Below, piece after piece: positions 15,390 through 23,678 of a stretch of DNA of 64,000 bases. The notes under the pieces were generated by a model, which saw only the letters and a program-made list of their open reading frames with translations, made no database searches and was not told the origin of the DNA. Source of the stretch: Butyrivibrio sp. MC2013 (lineage in GTDB: Bacteria > Bacillota > Clostridia > Lachnospirales > Lachnospiraceae); NCBI RefSeq assembly GCF_000424585.1, contig NZ_AUKE01000001.1:124001-188000 (forward strand), in the 5' to 3' direction. How positions within the stretch are numbered: position 1 is the first letter of the stretch; the number at the start of each line of letters is the position of its first letter. Made by a program: the position numbers and the translations under genes.

Positions 15390-17252
15390 TTAGCGATTCT
15401 TGATCACTACTTTCTTTCCGGAAAAAGCCATGCCAAATCTGATTATTTTATCAACGCCTTCTTTAGCCATCTCCATATCATAATTATTCTGATCAATTTG
15501 ATCCAAGGCATCATCAGCAAGCTTATCCAACGCTTTTTCCGTAAGCGATCTTTCCCATTTCACTTCGATTATCACTCCGGCATTTCTTCTATTTCTGGGA
15601 AACATACAAATATCATATCTTCCATCACCGGATTCACGATTAGATCTTATTTTGTAATCGTTATCCATCAATGCTATGAGACCCAGGAGCAATCCGTGAT
15701 AAAAGCCTTCTGCACCGGTATCAAAAAAGCTCACCGTTTTAAGCATATATTCTCTTATATAATCCTGTAATTTCAAAATATCATTAGCATAAATGCTTTC
15801 CGCTATTCTATTAGCTGTCGTTTGAGTAATAGTGCCCATTTGTGAAAAATATGAAAGTATCTCACTTTTAAATACAGCGTTGATTTCCTTATTTGGTATA
15901 GTGATCTCACATAGATAGCTCCCATCATCCCAAAGTTCCTTTTTTTCAGCTTTGAGATATCCTGCCACCATCAGAAGACTGTAAATATTCTCAGGATTGT
16001 CTGTAAGCGATCTGTAAGCTGTCGTCTGATTCAATTTGGCAATAACTTTTTCGCCCTGCATAAGCAGGTAGAGCTTTTGCGAAATATCATCAGAAGCCAC
16101 TTTCATCACATCCTCAAGTATCTCATTTTTACCTGTATTAGCCCAATATGCCCCAGGCTGGCATCCTTTAGAGATATAGTTTATGACCGACCAAGGATTG
16201 TATATTCCTTTCTCTCCAAAAAGATAACCATCATACCATTCCTTAAGCTCAGTTTCCTTGTTTGATATTCCATAATATGACATCATGTCATGTACTTCAT
16301 CATCAGTAAATCCAAAATAGCTGTCATATTCTTTATCAAATATCGTATTTACTGAGAGATTATTCATTCCACTAAAAATACTTTCCTGTGAAATCCTCAG
16401 AATACCCGTCAAAAAACCATAGGTCAGATATTTATTATCTTTGAACGCACCGGAAAAGAAATTACGCATAAACCCAATGATCTCATCATAATAATCCGAC
16501 GCATAGCCTTCCTGTATGGGAGTGTCATATTCATCTATTATTATTATGGGACTTATTCCATGATGAACAAAAAGCATTCTCGAAAGATTTTCCAGTGCTG
16601 ATGAAAGTTCAACTTCACCAGCTTCTCCATTAACAACTTTTAAATAAAAAGCTTTTTCGAATGGCTGAAGCTTTGAACTTGTAGATAGTTCATAATGTCT
16701 TCCAAACTCAACCTGCAATAAGGAAGCAATCTTAGATAACGTATCTTGAAAAGAATCAAATTTCACATCCTTAAAAGTCAAAAATACAACAGGATATTTA
16801 CCTTGATGTCTCCTATAATCATCGCCGCATCTCCATATCGCCTTGTCCCTAAAGTAAACGCTTGTGTCATTTTCGGAGATTTCAAAAAATACGCGCAGCA
16901 TATCCATATTTAAGGTTTTGCCAAATCTCCTTGGTCTTGTAAATAACGAAACAAGAGGTTTAGAGTCAAGAAAATCTTTTATCATAAGTGTCTTATCAAC
17001 ATAATAATAATCCGCTTGTGCTCTTATATAGTCAGATATTCCGATAGGTAAAGGTTTTCTTGCTGCTCGCATATAGTTCTTGGCATACTTTCCGCTGGAG
17101 ATTCTTCCATCTGCAGGGCGCAAAGAGTCATCGGGAATAATCCACATTCTGCCTTTTTTATACGCACCTGATATTTTCCCTTTATTACATAAATTAACAA
17201 CTGTTCTTTCACTTATACCCCATTCTTTAGCCTTTTCCTTAACTGTTTTCAT
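15390..17252 (-). CDS. HTH - AAA-ATPase-like - PD-(D/E)XK (DUF1703) fusion protein
   Basis: The 620-residue protein has an N-terminal helix-turn-helix (about 1-45; KAKEWGISERTVVNLCNKGKI) like MerR/excisionase-type domains. An AAA-ATPase-like domain (PF09820 type) follows, with a P-loop-like RPRRFGKT at 106-113 and Walker B IIIID240-E241. The C-terminal PD-(D/E)XK nuclease-like domain (PF08011/DUF1703) has Asp547 and Glu563-Val-Lys565. The ATPase-nuclease pair is a widespread family of unknown function in Bacteroidetes and Clostridia; the HTH fusion is less usual. The start has TTGGAGG upstream. Its promoter has an inverted repeat whose arm lies between -35 and -10, so the HTH may control its own synthesis. 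A defence or mobile-element role is possible but unproven. Confidence 0.85.
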   Translation of the reverse strand: MKTVKEKAKEWGISERTVVNLCNKGKISGAYKKGRMWIIPDDSLRPADGRISSGKYAKNYMRAARKPLPIGISDYIRAQADYYYVDKTLMIKDFLDSKPLVSLFTRPRRFGKTLNMDMLRVFFEISENDTSVYFRDKAIWRCGDDYRRHQGKYPVVFLTFKDVKFDSFQDTLSKIASLLQVEFGRHYELSTSSKLQPFEKAFYLKVVNGEAGEVELSSALENLSRMLFVHHGISPIIIIDEYDTPIQEGYASDYYDEIIGFMRNFFSGAFKDNKYLTYGFLTGILRISQESIFSGMNNLSVNTIFDKEYDSYFGFTDDEVHDMMSYYGISNKETELKEWYDGYLFGEKGIYNPWSVINYISKGCQPGAYWANTGKNEILEDVMKVASDDISQKLYLLMQGEKVIAKLNQTTAYRSLTDNPENIYSLLMVAGYLKAEKKELWDDGSYLCEITIPNKEINAVFKSEILSYFSQMGTITQTTANRIAESIYANDILKLQDYIREYMLKTVSFFDTGAEGFYHGLLLGLIALMDNDYKIRSNRESGDGRYDICMFPRNRRNAGVIIEVKWERSLTEKALDKLADDALDQIDQNNYDMEMAKEGVDKIIRFGMAFSGKKVVIKNR

Positions 17253-17284
17253 AGAAAACCTCCAAGATTTTTCCTGTTAAGTAA

Positions 17285-17344
17285 ATTATATGCGTTATTC
17301 GGCAATATATCAAATAAATAATGACATCTTGCCGAATAACGCAT
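17285..17344 (-). promoter_or_regulatory. promoter with 16-bp inverted-repeat operator for the HTH-AAA gene
   Basis: On the minus strand TTGATA (17313-17308) and TATAAT (17290-17285) are exactly 17 bases apart. Perfect 16-bp arms at 17290-17305 and 17329-17344 (ATGCGTTATTCGGCAA and its complement) are separated by 23 bases. One arm fills the promoter spacer; the other lies upstream of the -35 box. This is a strong candidate operator. Confidence 0.7.
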
Positions 17345-17387
17345 GTATATTTTGCAATATAGCTATATCTTTGTCAGGCATCGAACA

Positions 17388-18872
17388 CTAGTCATTCTGC
17401 CCCGCAAGCTTATCTATGCTGATGCAGTAATCTGAAAAGCCACTTTCCTGGGACACATACATGGTATAGGTCTCGCCTCCCCTGGCATCATCAAAAGTCA
17501 GATTTTCACCGTTGTTACAATAATCATAGGCAACACGTTCTCCCAGATGATCATATATACTGATACCAACATTGGCATCACTCATCATCCCGGATAATTC
17601 AAAGCTGTATATCCCATCTGCAGAAGGAGTAAAGCTGTAGATATTACACTGATCCCTATATTCTATACTGTCAGTCAAAAGTGTGACAGCTGATATATCA
17701 CGACATTCCTTTTGCTTTCCAATGTTAATGGTATAGCTGCCATAATCCGAATACTGCCTGATCTCAAGGCTGTAGCTGTCATTTGGCGTCATGTCGTATA
17801 CAGTCACGCCTTCACCGTTGTTGCTAATGCCGTCATAAGCAAGCCTCTCTCCAAGAGAGTTATATATATACATACCGAAGCCTGTCCCGGCATATACTTC
17901 TGAGAGTTCAAACCTGTAGGTCCCTGCATATGGAACAGTGAAAAAGTATCTGTTGACCTGGTCGCTATATTCTATGCTATCTGTCAGACTAGTGCATGAT
18001 GTTATGTCCATTGGCACCTTAGGATATCCAATAGCCAAAGAATATGAGCCAAAGTCGTCTCTCTGAGATACCCTGACCTCATAGCTCTCTCCTGCCTGCA
18101 CATCATACAGGGTCAGGCCCCCTCTGGCGAAAATATTATAATCATAAGAGACCTTATAGCCCAGAGAATCATATACCTCAAGATCCAGGGACAATTCTGC
18201 CCTGATATCGTCTATGTCTATCCTGTATTCGCCGTTTGCCGGAGCAGATATCTGATAGATATCCACCTGACCCTCGTATGTGATATCACCCTGATAGCGA
18301 TCGATCCTGGTCCCTTCAGCAGCAAGATCAGAGCGCAGAATGGGATCTATACTAAGGAAATGTTCTTCCTGTGCATCTGCCACTATTGCAGAATCCACTG
18401 TTGCCTCCACATCTATGACGCCTATATCAGACTGATCATCCCCAGAAGTGGTCGTAGCCACAGGCTCCTCAGCTATAGCTTCATCTGCGCCGGCTTCATT
18501 TACTTCAACTGCGGATTTTTCTTCATCCGCAGGTGAGTCTTCTATATCGCTGGCTTTTGCCGAATGTGGCAGCGGATCATCTGGTATATCACGATCGCGT
18601 GAGGGAATGATCTGTTCAATACGGTTAGCGGCGGCACTTGCAACCACTTCAAATCTCTGCCATAAATAGTCAAAAGACCAGCTATTAAGCATAGAACAGA
18701 TCAAAATGCCCATAAGAATAAGTCCTATGATCAGTACGTTCTTACGGGAAAGGAATCTGTCAATGTGCTTTAGGATGCTGCTATCCGGAAAAACCTTGGA
18801 CAGCTTACCAACCAGATAATTTACCACAATTGCGCTAATGATAAACAAAAAAGTGCAGAAAAAAATAGACAT
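17388..18872 (-). CDS. membrane-anchored protein with three pre-peptidase (PPC)-like repeats
   Basis: The 494-residue protein has two N-terminal membrane segments (about 3-22 and 46-66), an acidic low-complexity spacer (about 88-165), then three beta-rich repeats of about 95-100 residues. Each repeat has the pattern Asp-x-Tyr-xx-(x)-Phe/Ile-x-x-x-xxx-Gly-x-Tyr-x-Phe/Ile-x-(Leu), with Ser-Leu-Gly-(Glu/Tyr)-(Arg/Lys)-(Leu/Val)-x-Tyr-Asp near the middle. The fold looks like bacterial pre-peptidase C-terminal domains, which occur in secreted enzymes and may bind surfaces. No catalytic domain is present. It is probably displayed on the outer face of the membrane. The function is unknown; its place between glucanase genes suggests a surface role. 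Confidence 0.65.
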   Translation of the reverse strand: MSIFFCTFLFIISAIVVNYLVGKLSKVFPDSSILKHIDRFLSRKNVLIIGLILMGILICSMLNSWSFDYLWQRFEVVASAAANRIEQIIPSRDRDIPDDPLPHSAKASDIEDSPADEEKSAVEVNEAGADEAIAEEPVATTTSGDDQSDIGVIDVEATVDSAIVADAQEEHFLSIDPILRSDLAAEGTRIDRYQGDITYEGQVDIYQISAPANGEYRIDIDDIRAELSLDLEVYDSLGYKVSYDYNIFARGGLTLYDVQAGESYEVRVSQRDDFGSYSLAIGYPKVPMDITSCTSLTDSIEYSDQVNRYFFTVPYAGTYRFELSEVYAGTGFGMYIYNSLGERLAYDGISNNGEGVTVYDMTPNDSYSLEIRQYSDYGSYTINIGKQKECRDISAVTLLTDSIEYRDQCNIYSFTPSADGIYSFELSGMMSDANVGISIYDHLGERVAYDYCNNGENLTFDDARGGETYTMYVSQESGFSDYCISIDKLAGQND

Positions 18873-19020
18873 GCAGAGACACCTCCCCTCAAGAAGTCAA
18901 AATGCGCCTTGTATATTGTATCAGAATTATAATCATACAAGTAGTATAAAAAGCACATAATGCAGAACATGGACCACATCTGAAGATTGGTATTGTAAAA
19001 GATTTTTTTATATAAAATTT

Positions 19021-19050
19021 ATGCTCCGCTCTCATAAGAGACCGGAGCAT
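19021..19050 (-). terminator. terminator-like hairpin after the second GH16 gene
   Basis: ATGCTCCG-CTCT (19021-19032) pairs with AGAG-CCGGAGCAT (19037-19050) with a small bulge. On the minus strand AAATTTTATAT follows, so the T run is weak. It lies about 70 bases past the stop codon of the 938-residue GH16 gene. Confidence 0.55.
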
Positions 19051-19116
19051 GTTTTACAGTCAAATACCTGCATGTCTGACGTTTAGTTCGCAAAATGCAA
19101 ACATCAACGAATAAGA

Positions 19117-21933
19117 TTACCACCTGAATAATAATCTCAGGATTTTAGACACCAATTTCACCACAGTTTTGATCACTCTTCTTACAATAACCTGCATGGG
19201 AGGAACTACAGGCTTTGCAGGTTCCTGAGGCTTGTCCTCTTCTGCGTCATCTCCTGTGTTTTCATCAGAGGGCGTATCTTCATTATGATCATCTTCATTT
19301 TCTGAAGGATTTCCTGAATCTTCACCGCTGCCTGTACCGGTTCCCGGATCTGTTTCACTACCGGTCTCTGTATCACTGCCTGTTTCTGATCCTCCTTCAC
19401 CCGGAGTGGGATCATCTGTATTATCACCATCTACAGGCTCTGTGACCTCTCCCTGATCATCACCGCCGTTATCACCTGTACCGCTTTCATCCTCGTCAGT
19501 TATATCTATGAGGGTGATGTCATCGATATAGATATCATGCTTATCTGTGATCCTCTTGCCATCTACAGATCCCATGGTGATGCCAAATCGGCAATAATCA
19601 TCTGAAGGGTAATCCATAGTGAATTCAGAACTGATAGTCTGCCAATCAGGTCCTATCTCTACAGAGCCGGTATTACTGTAATTCTGCCAGCTTCCTTCAT
19701 ATTCCTGAACACAATAGGAAACAGCCCTTTCTATGCTGGACTTTGCCTTGAAGGACAGTCTGTATTTTCTGCCATTTTCCAGGCGCACACCATCCTGGAT
19801 CAGCTGGATATACCAGGGATTGGAGCCGTCATCCATAGTATCCTCGATAGAGATAATGAATGTATTATCAGTCTCATCAGTGTCTGCTATTACATAAGAA
19901 GCATTAATGGGAGCCTGTACATATGCATAGTAGCCGGTCATGCCAAGGTCAAAAGAGCCATTCCTTATCAGCGCGCCATCGCTTAGCCTGATGTCATCAA
20001 GATAGTATGTCCCCGGCTTATTAAATATGATCTCCAAATAGGACTCTTCCCTTGAATTATCATTATTAAATGTCAGTTTTGAAGAATATTTCTTGCTTTC
20101 ACCAGTGACTTCAGGCCTGTATTCTTTGCCGGATACCCTTAGGAGGATACCATCAGAGGGCGCCTCTCCTTCAGTCCTTGCAGTAAATGAGAGTTCGTAA
20201 GTGCCTTTTACAAGAGGGGAAAGAGCGCTCTGAGATAGCTTAATCTCCCCTGCGCCATCAGGAACCACAACCTTTAGTTCTCTCTTATTATCACTATTGG
20301 TCACTGATATCTGTTCCTTATCAGCGTCACTGTATTCCCAATATCCCAGTCTCTTGTCACCCTGGTCAAAAGAGCCATTGTAGATATAGTTGCCGTCTGC
20401 CCTGACTTCTTTTACCAGCTGCTCTATGACCTCTTCTCCGGACTTATGGATGATCCTGACATTAGAAATAGTCACAGGCGCTGTAGAGGGCTGTTTTCCC
20501 AGGTTGAATTCCACGCAGCCGTTGGCATCAGTCTTGTCATTCATTACAAAATCAATTGTATAGGTCTTCTTATCTGTTCCTATCCTGACAGTCTCATCCT
20601 GCAAATATCTGATCCACTGCCTGTCGGGACCGTCCACATCAACTACGATATCACGCTCCATAGTGGAATAAGCGTCAAAGCTAAGCTCATATTCCCAGCC
20701 CTTATACATGGGGATATGCTCCTGCTTTAGCTGGATCGAGTACAATTGAGATCCCGCCGATGAAGGAGTGATGGTGATACCTTCGGAGCCTGTTACATAG
20801 CTTGCTCCGTAAGCATCGCTTTCTACGTGGAATTTCCAATTATCCTTGTCTGCCGAAGCAGATCCGTCTATGCCTATATCATTTGTAAAATTGCTATTGA
20901 TAACATAATTACCGGACTCATCAGCTTTTCTAAATCTGTCAGGATCCCTCTGGGGGCTGACCGCTTCATTTTCCAGTCTCTCATACTCTTCCTGAGACTT
21001 CTGATATACCCTGACATAGTCAATATCAAATGCAGCATCGTTCATAGCCTCTTTGACTTCATCCGTAGGATAGCCTACCCAGCTTCCTCCCACTGCCAGA
21101 TTCAGGATCAGATAAAAATCCTGATCAAAGGGCGCAGGATATGTCAGCTGATCATCATCACCGCTTCCGGTATACCAGTCATTTGTTGTATATACCTCCT
21201 GTCCATCAACATACCAGGTCATTTTCCCGGGATCCCAGTCCAGAGTAAAAATATGGAAATCATCTGAATAATCCAAAGAAGCGCTATCAAGTGTGTATGT
21301 TCCCTGATTCTGCTTGTGACCTGAGCCCTGATCATAGCCATAATGAACTGTATGATATGACCTGGATGTATCCTGCCCCATGACTTCCATGATGTCTACT
21401 TCACCGCATTTGGGCCACTGACCATAGAAGCTCTCATTTGTAGCCATCAGCCAAAAAGCCGGAAGATAGCCTTGTCCTTTGGGTACCCTGGCCCTGGTCT
21501 CAAAACGTCCGTACTTAAAATCATGCTTGCCCTGAGTGGATATGCGGCCTGAAGTGATCTCTCCATCAAGGCTGACCTCTCCACCATCAGCATCTTCTTC
21601 AAGATTCCCCCCTGCTATGTGAGGCCTGATCCTGAGCATACCATCATGGACCTCGATATTACCTTCGTCAAGGGATGTGTATCTTTGCAGCTCTGCATTT
21701 ACCCATCCTGCTTCATGGGTCTCCACATTCCAGTCCCCAAGATCAAGACCATCCCCGTCAAAGTCATCTTCCCAGACCAGCGTATAAGCATCCGGACTTT
21801 GCAGTTCATTATCCGACACCGTTTCTCCCTCTTCAGCAGCAAGAGCAGCAAAAGGGAGCATAGCCATAGCGGCGCTAGCTGTTGTCATAGACAAAGCTGC
21901 CACCAACGCTCTTCTAACATAACCCTTTACCAT
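19117..21933 (-). CDS. secreted GH16 beta-glucanase with three CBM4/9-like modules and a cationic C-terminal helix
   Basis: The 938-residue protein has a signal peptide (about 1-33) and a GH16 domain (about 50-305). The catalytic motif EVDIMEVMG gives Glu178, Asp180 and Glu183. Three CBM4/9-like beta-sandwiches follow (about 345-485, 500-640 and 640-800), each opening with an (I/L)-x-N-(S/G)-x-F-type start. An acidic Gly/Asp/Glu/Thr linker (about 805-905) ends in a basic amphipathic segment (about 913-938; VRRVIKTVVKLVSKIL...). It should degrade beta-1,3-glucan at the cell surface. The final segment is not an LPXTG signal and may hold the enzyme to membrane or wall. GGAGGG precedes the ATG. 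The AraC regulator is divergent, 227 bases away, and is the likely regulator. Confidence 0.9.
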   Translation of the reverse strand: MVKGYVRRALVAALSMTTASAAMAMLPFAALAAEEGETVSDNELQSPDAYTLVWEDDFDGDGLDLGDWNVETHEAGWVNAELQRYTSLDEGNIEVHDGMLRIRPHIAGGNLEEDADGGEVSLDGEITSGRISTQGKHDFKYGRFETRARVPKGQGYLPAFWLMATNESFYGQWPKCGEVDIMEVMGQDTSRSYHTVHYGYDQGSGHKQNQGTYTLDSASLDYSDDFHIFTLDWDPGKMTWYVDGQEVYTTNDWYTGSGDDDQLTYPAPFDQDFYLILNLAVGGSWVGYPTDEVKEAMNDAAFDIDYVRVYQKSQEEYERLENEAVSPQRDPDRFRKADESGNYVINSNFTNDIGIDGSASADKDNWKFHVESDAYGASYVTGSEGITITPSSAGSQLYSIQLKQEHIPMYKGWEYELSFDAYSTMERDIVVDVDGPDRQWIRYLQDETVRIGTDKKTYTIDFVMNDKTDANGCVEFNLGKQPSTAPVTISNVRIIHKSGEEVIEQLVKEVRADGNYIYNGSFDQGDKRLGYWEYSDADKEQISVTNSDNKRELKVVVPDGAGEIKLSQSALSPLVKGTYELSFTARTEGEAPSDGILLRVSGKEYRPEVTGESKKYSSKLTFNNDNSREESYLEIIFNKPGTYYLDDIRLSDGALIRNGSFDLGMTGYYAYVQAPINASYVIADTDETDNTFIISIEDTMDDGSNPWYIQLIQDGVRLENGRKYRLSFKAKSSIERAVSYCVQEYEGSWQNYSNTGSVEIGPDWQTISSEFTMDYPSDDYCRFGITMGSVDGKRITDKHDIYIDDITLIDITDEDESGTGDNGGDDQGEVTEPVDGDNTDDPTPGEGGSETGSDTETGSETDPGTGTGSGEDSGNPSENEDDHNEDTPSDENTGDDAEEDKPQEPAKPVVPPMQVIVRRVIKTVVKLVSKILRLLFRW

Positions 21934-22160
21934 AGTTTCCCTCCAATATGAAATACATAAGCATCGTGCAACATAATAGTCTTTTAAAAACTGTCACTAT
22001 ATAAAAAGAGGGGATAAAATAGCATATTCATGACCTGAAATGATATAATCAGTACACGAATGTGTTAGAAAGTATTATAAAAAAGAAATAAAAATCCAAG
22101 ATACCAGCTTGAAATACGGGATGGATTTATACAGAAACACCAAGAAAGCGACAGATATTT

Positions 22161-22910
22161 ATGATCAATAATGAATGGGTAAAAGCAGACTTTTTGGATT
22201 CAGAGGAAGAATTCATCCACAGGGATCCTTCTGATGAAATGTACTTCTACAGGAATGTAGCTGCAGGAGATATAGATGCTGTCAGTATCAATCTGAGGCA
22301 GCGCAAGTTCATGGATGTAGAGGGTGTGGGCACACTCTCCAGAGATCCCATACTCAACAGGAAATACCACTTTGTGGTAACAGCAGGACTCATATCCAGG
22401 ATATGTATAGAAAACGGCATGGAGACAGAGCTGTCATTTCGTCTCAGCGACTACTATATAGGCAAACTGGATGACCTGTTTGATGAGGAAGAGATAGAAA
22501 TATTGCATGACGAAATGGCCATGGATTACGCCCGAAGAATGCAGCTTCTAAGGCAAAGCTCCACCTACTCCAGGCCCGTTTCGGAATGCATGAATTATAT
22601 CTACGGACATATTAATGACAGGATAACCATCGAGGATCTGGCCAGGGCCACAGGCTGCTCTGACAGCTATATCTCCAGACTCTTCAAGCGAGAGGTAGGC
22701 ATAGCCGCAAGCGAATACATCAGAAAAGTCAAAATAGACAAAGCCAAAAACCTGCTTCGCTTCAGTGATTTCTCCATGGTAGATATAGCCTCATATCTGG
22801 CCTTCTCATCCCAGAGCCACTTCATAAAGCTCTTCTATAAAGAGACCAATATGACACCCAAAAAGTACCGAAGCAAATACTTCGGTACACATTGGAAGGG
22901 GAGTATGTGA
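22161..22910 (+). CDS. AraC-family transcriptional regulator
   Basis: The 249-residue protein carries a full AraC-type DNA-binding domain at about 135-235. It has two helix-turn-helix units: TIEDLARATGCSDSYISRLFKREVG and FSMVDIASYLAFSSQSHFIKLFYKE, with the closing TPKKYR motif. The N-terminal 130 residues are not a recognisable cupin and resemble the short sensor region of Lachnospiraceae AraC proteins. It lies divergent from the large GH16 gene and probably controls the glucanase genes in response to a sugar. The ribosome site is weak (no clear GGAGG), so another start just downstream is possible. A 9-bp perfect hairpin (GTACCGAAG / CTTCGGTAC) lies inside the last codons. Confidence 0.87.
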   Translation: MINNEWVKADFLDSEEEFIHRDPSDEMYFYRNVAAGDIDAVSINLRQRKFMDVEGVGTLSRDPILNRKYHFVVTAGLISRICIENGMETELSFRLSDYYIGKLDDLFDEEEIEILHDEMAMDYARRMQLLRQSSTYSRPVSECMNYIYGHINDRITIEDLARATGCSDSYISRLFKREVGIAASEYIRKVKIDKAKNLLRFSDFSMVDIASYLAFSSQSHFIKLFYKETNMTPKKYRSKYFGTHWKGSM

Positions 22911-22927
22911 GGTATTTACAAAGCGCC

Positions 22928-22967
22928 AGTGGGAAATGGCTTTCTCTCGCATTTCCCATTTCCCACT
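22928..22967. terminator. 12-bp perfect palindrome between convergent genes
   Basis: Arms 22928-22939 and 22956-22967 (AGTGGGAAATGG / CCATTTCCCACT) are perfect, with overlapping alternative pairings inside. It lies between the 3' ends of the AraC gene and the leftward polysaccharide operon. There is no strong T run, so termination is inferred only from position. Confidence 0.45.
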
Positions 22968-23049
22968 TCATCAAGATAATCTGTAGGAATAAGCCAGCTG
23001 TTTCCCGTTTTTATTATGAGTCAAAATGAAACGTCACCGTGGTTTACGT

Positions 23050-23625
23050 TCAAATTGCATACTTGATCTTGTCCTGTACACTTATAGCTTCTCCGAGCTG
23101 CACTTCAATAAGCTTGAGCTCAGTATCTGCAATGACAGTATGCTTGGTGCCTTTAGGCATCACTACCACATCGCCCGGTGCAACCGCCCTTTCCTGGCCA
23201 TCTACAATAGTCCTGCCATGACCACTAATTACAGTCCAAACCTCATCTCTATGTTCGTGACTGTGATAATTCATGGAATGTCCCGGATTAAGTGTCACCT
23301 TAATAGTCATACTGGAATTTTCCACATCTATTACCTTGAAGTCTCCCCAGGATTTCTCAGCAAATCGCACCTGCTGTACAAATCCATCTACAAAAGGCTT
23401 GATGTATGAGCTCTGCTCCTTGTCAGATACCAGAATGCCCTCAGGGGAAGCTGATATCACTACATCAGTCAGTCCCATGGCCAGTACAGGCACATCCATT
23501 TCGTTTACAATATGTACGCCCTGGCACTTATCATTCAGGTATCCCTTACCTATTATTCGTTCCTTAGTAGCCTCTGTAAGGGTATTCCAGGTACCCAGAT
23601 CCTTCCACTCGCCATTAAAGTACAT
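23050..23625 (-). CDS. manC: 5'-truncated mannose-1-phosphate guanylyltransferase/mannose-6-phosphate isomerase (C-terminal part)
   Basis: The 191 residues match only the C-terminal half of bifunctional ManC/AlgA/CpsB enzymes. The fragment starts at the GEWKDLGTWNTL motif, which normally follows the nucleotidyltransferase domain, and ends with the complete type II isomerase cupin (YHSHEHRDEVW, GDVVVMPKGTKHTVIA). The N-terminal GTP:mannose-1-phosphate transferase domain of about 230-250 residues is missing, and an in-frame stop lies four codons before the ATG with no ribosome site. It is therefore a broken gene or a residual isomerase. It is the last reading frame of the polysaccharide operon and has higher G+C than the AT-rich cassette beside it, so it probably marks the cassette boundary. 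Confidence 0.75.
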   Translation of the reverse strand: MYFNGEWKDLGTWNTLTEATKERIIGKGYLNDKCQGVHIVNEMDVPVLAMGLTDVVISASPEGILVSDKEQSSYIKPFVDGFVQQVRFAEKSWGDFKVIDVENSSMTIKVTLNPGHSMNYHSHEHRDEVWTVISGHGRTIVDGQERAVAPGDVVVMPKGTKHTVIADTELKLIEVQLGEAISVQDKIKYAI

Positions 23626-23678
23626 TACCAGAATCTATTCTTCTTTCTCATACAATAAAAGCCTAAGAAACAAGAGCA

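Noticed and set aside
17290-17344. Inverted repeat as terminator of the pre-peptidase-repeat gene
   Set aside because: The loop is 23 bases, no T run follows, and one arm is embedded in a near-consensus promoter for the next gene.
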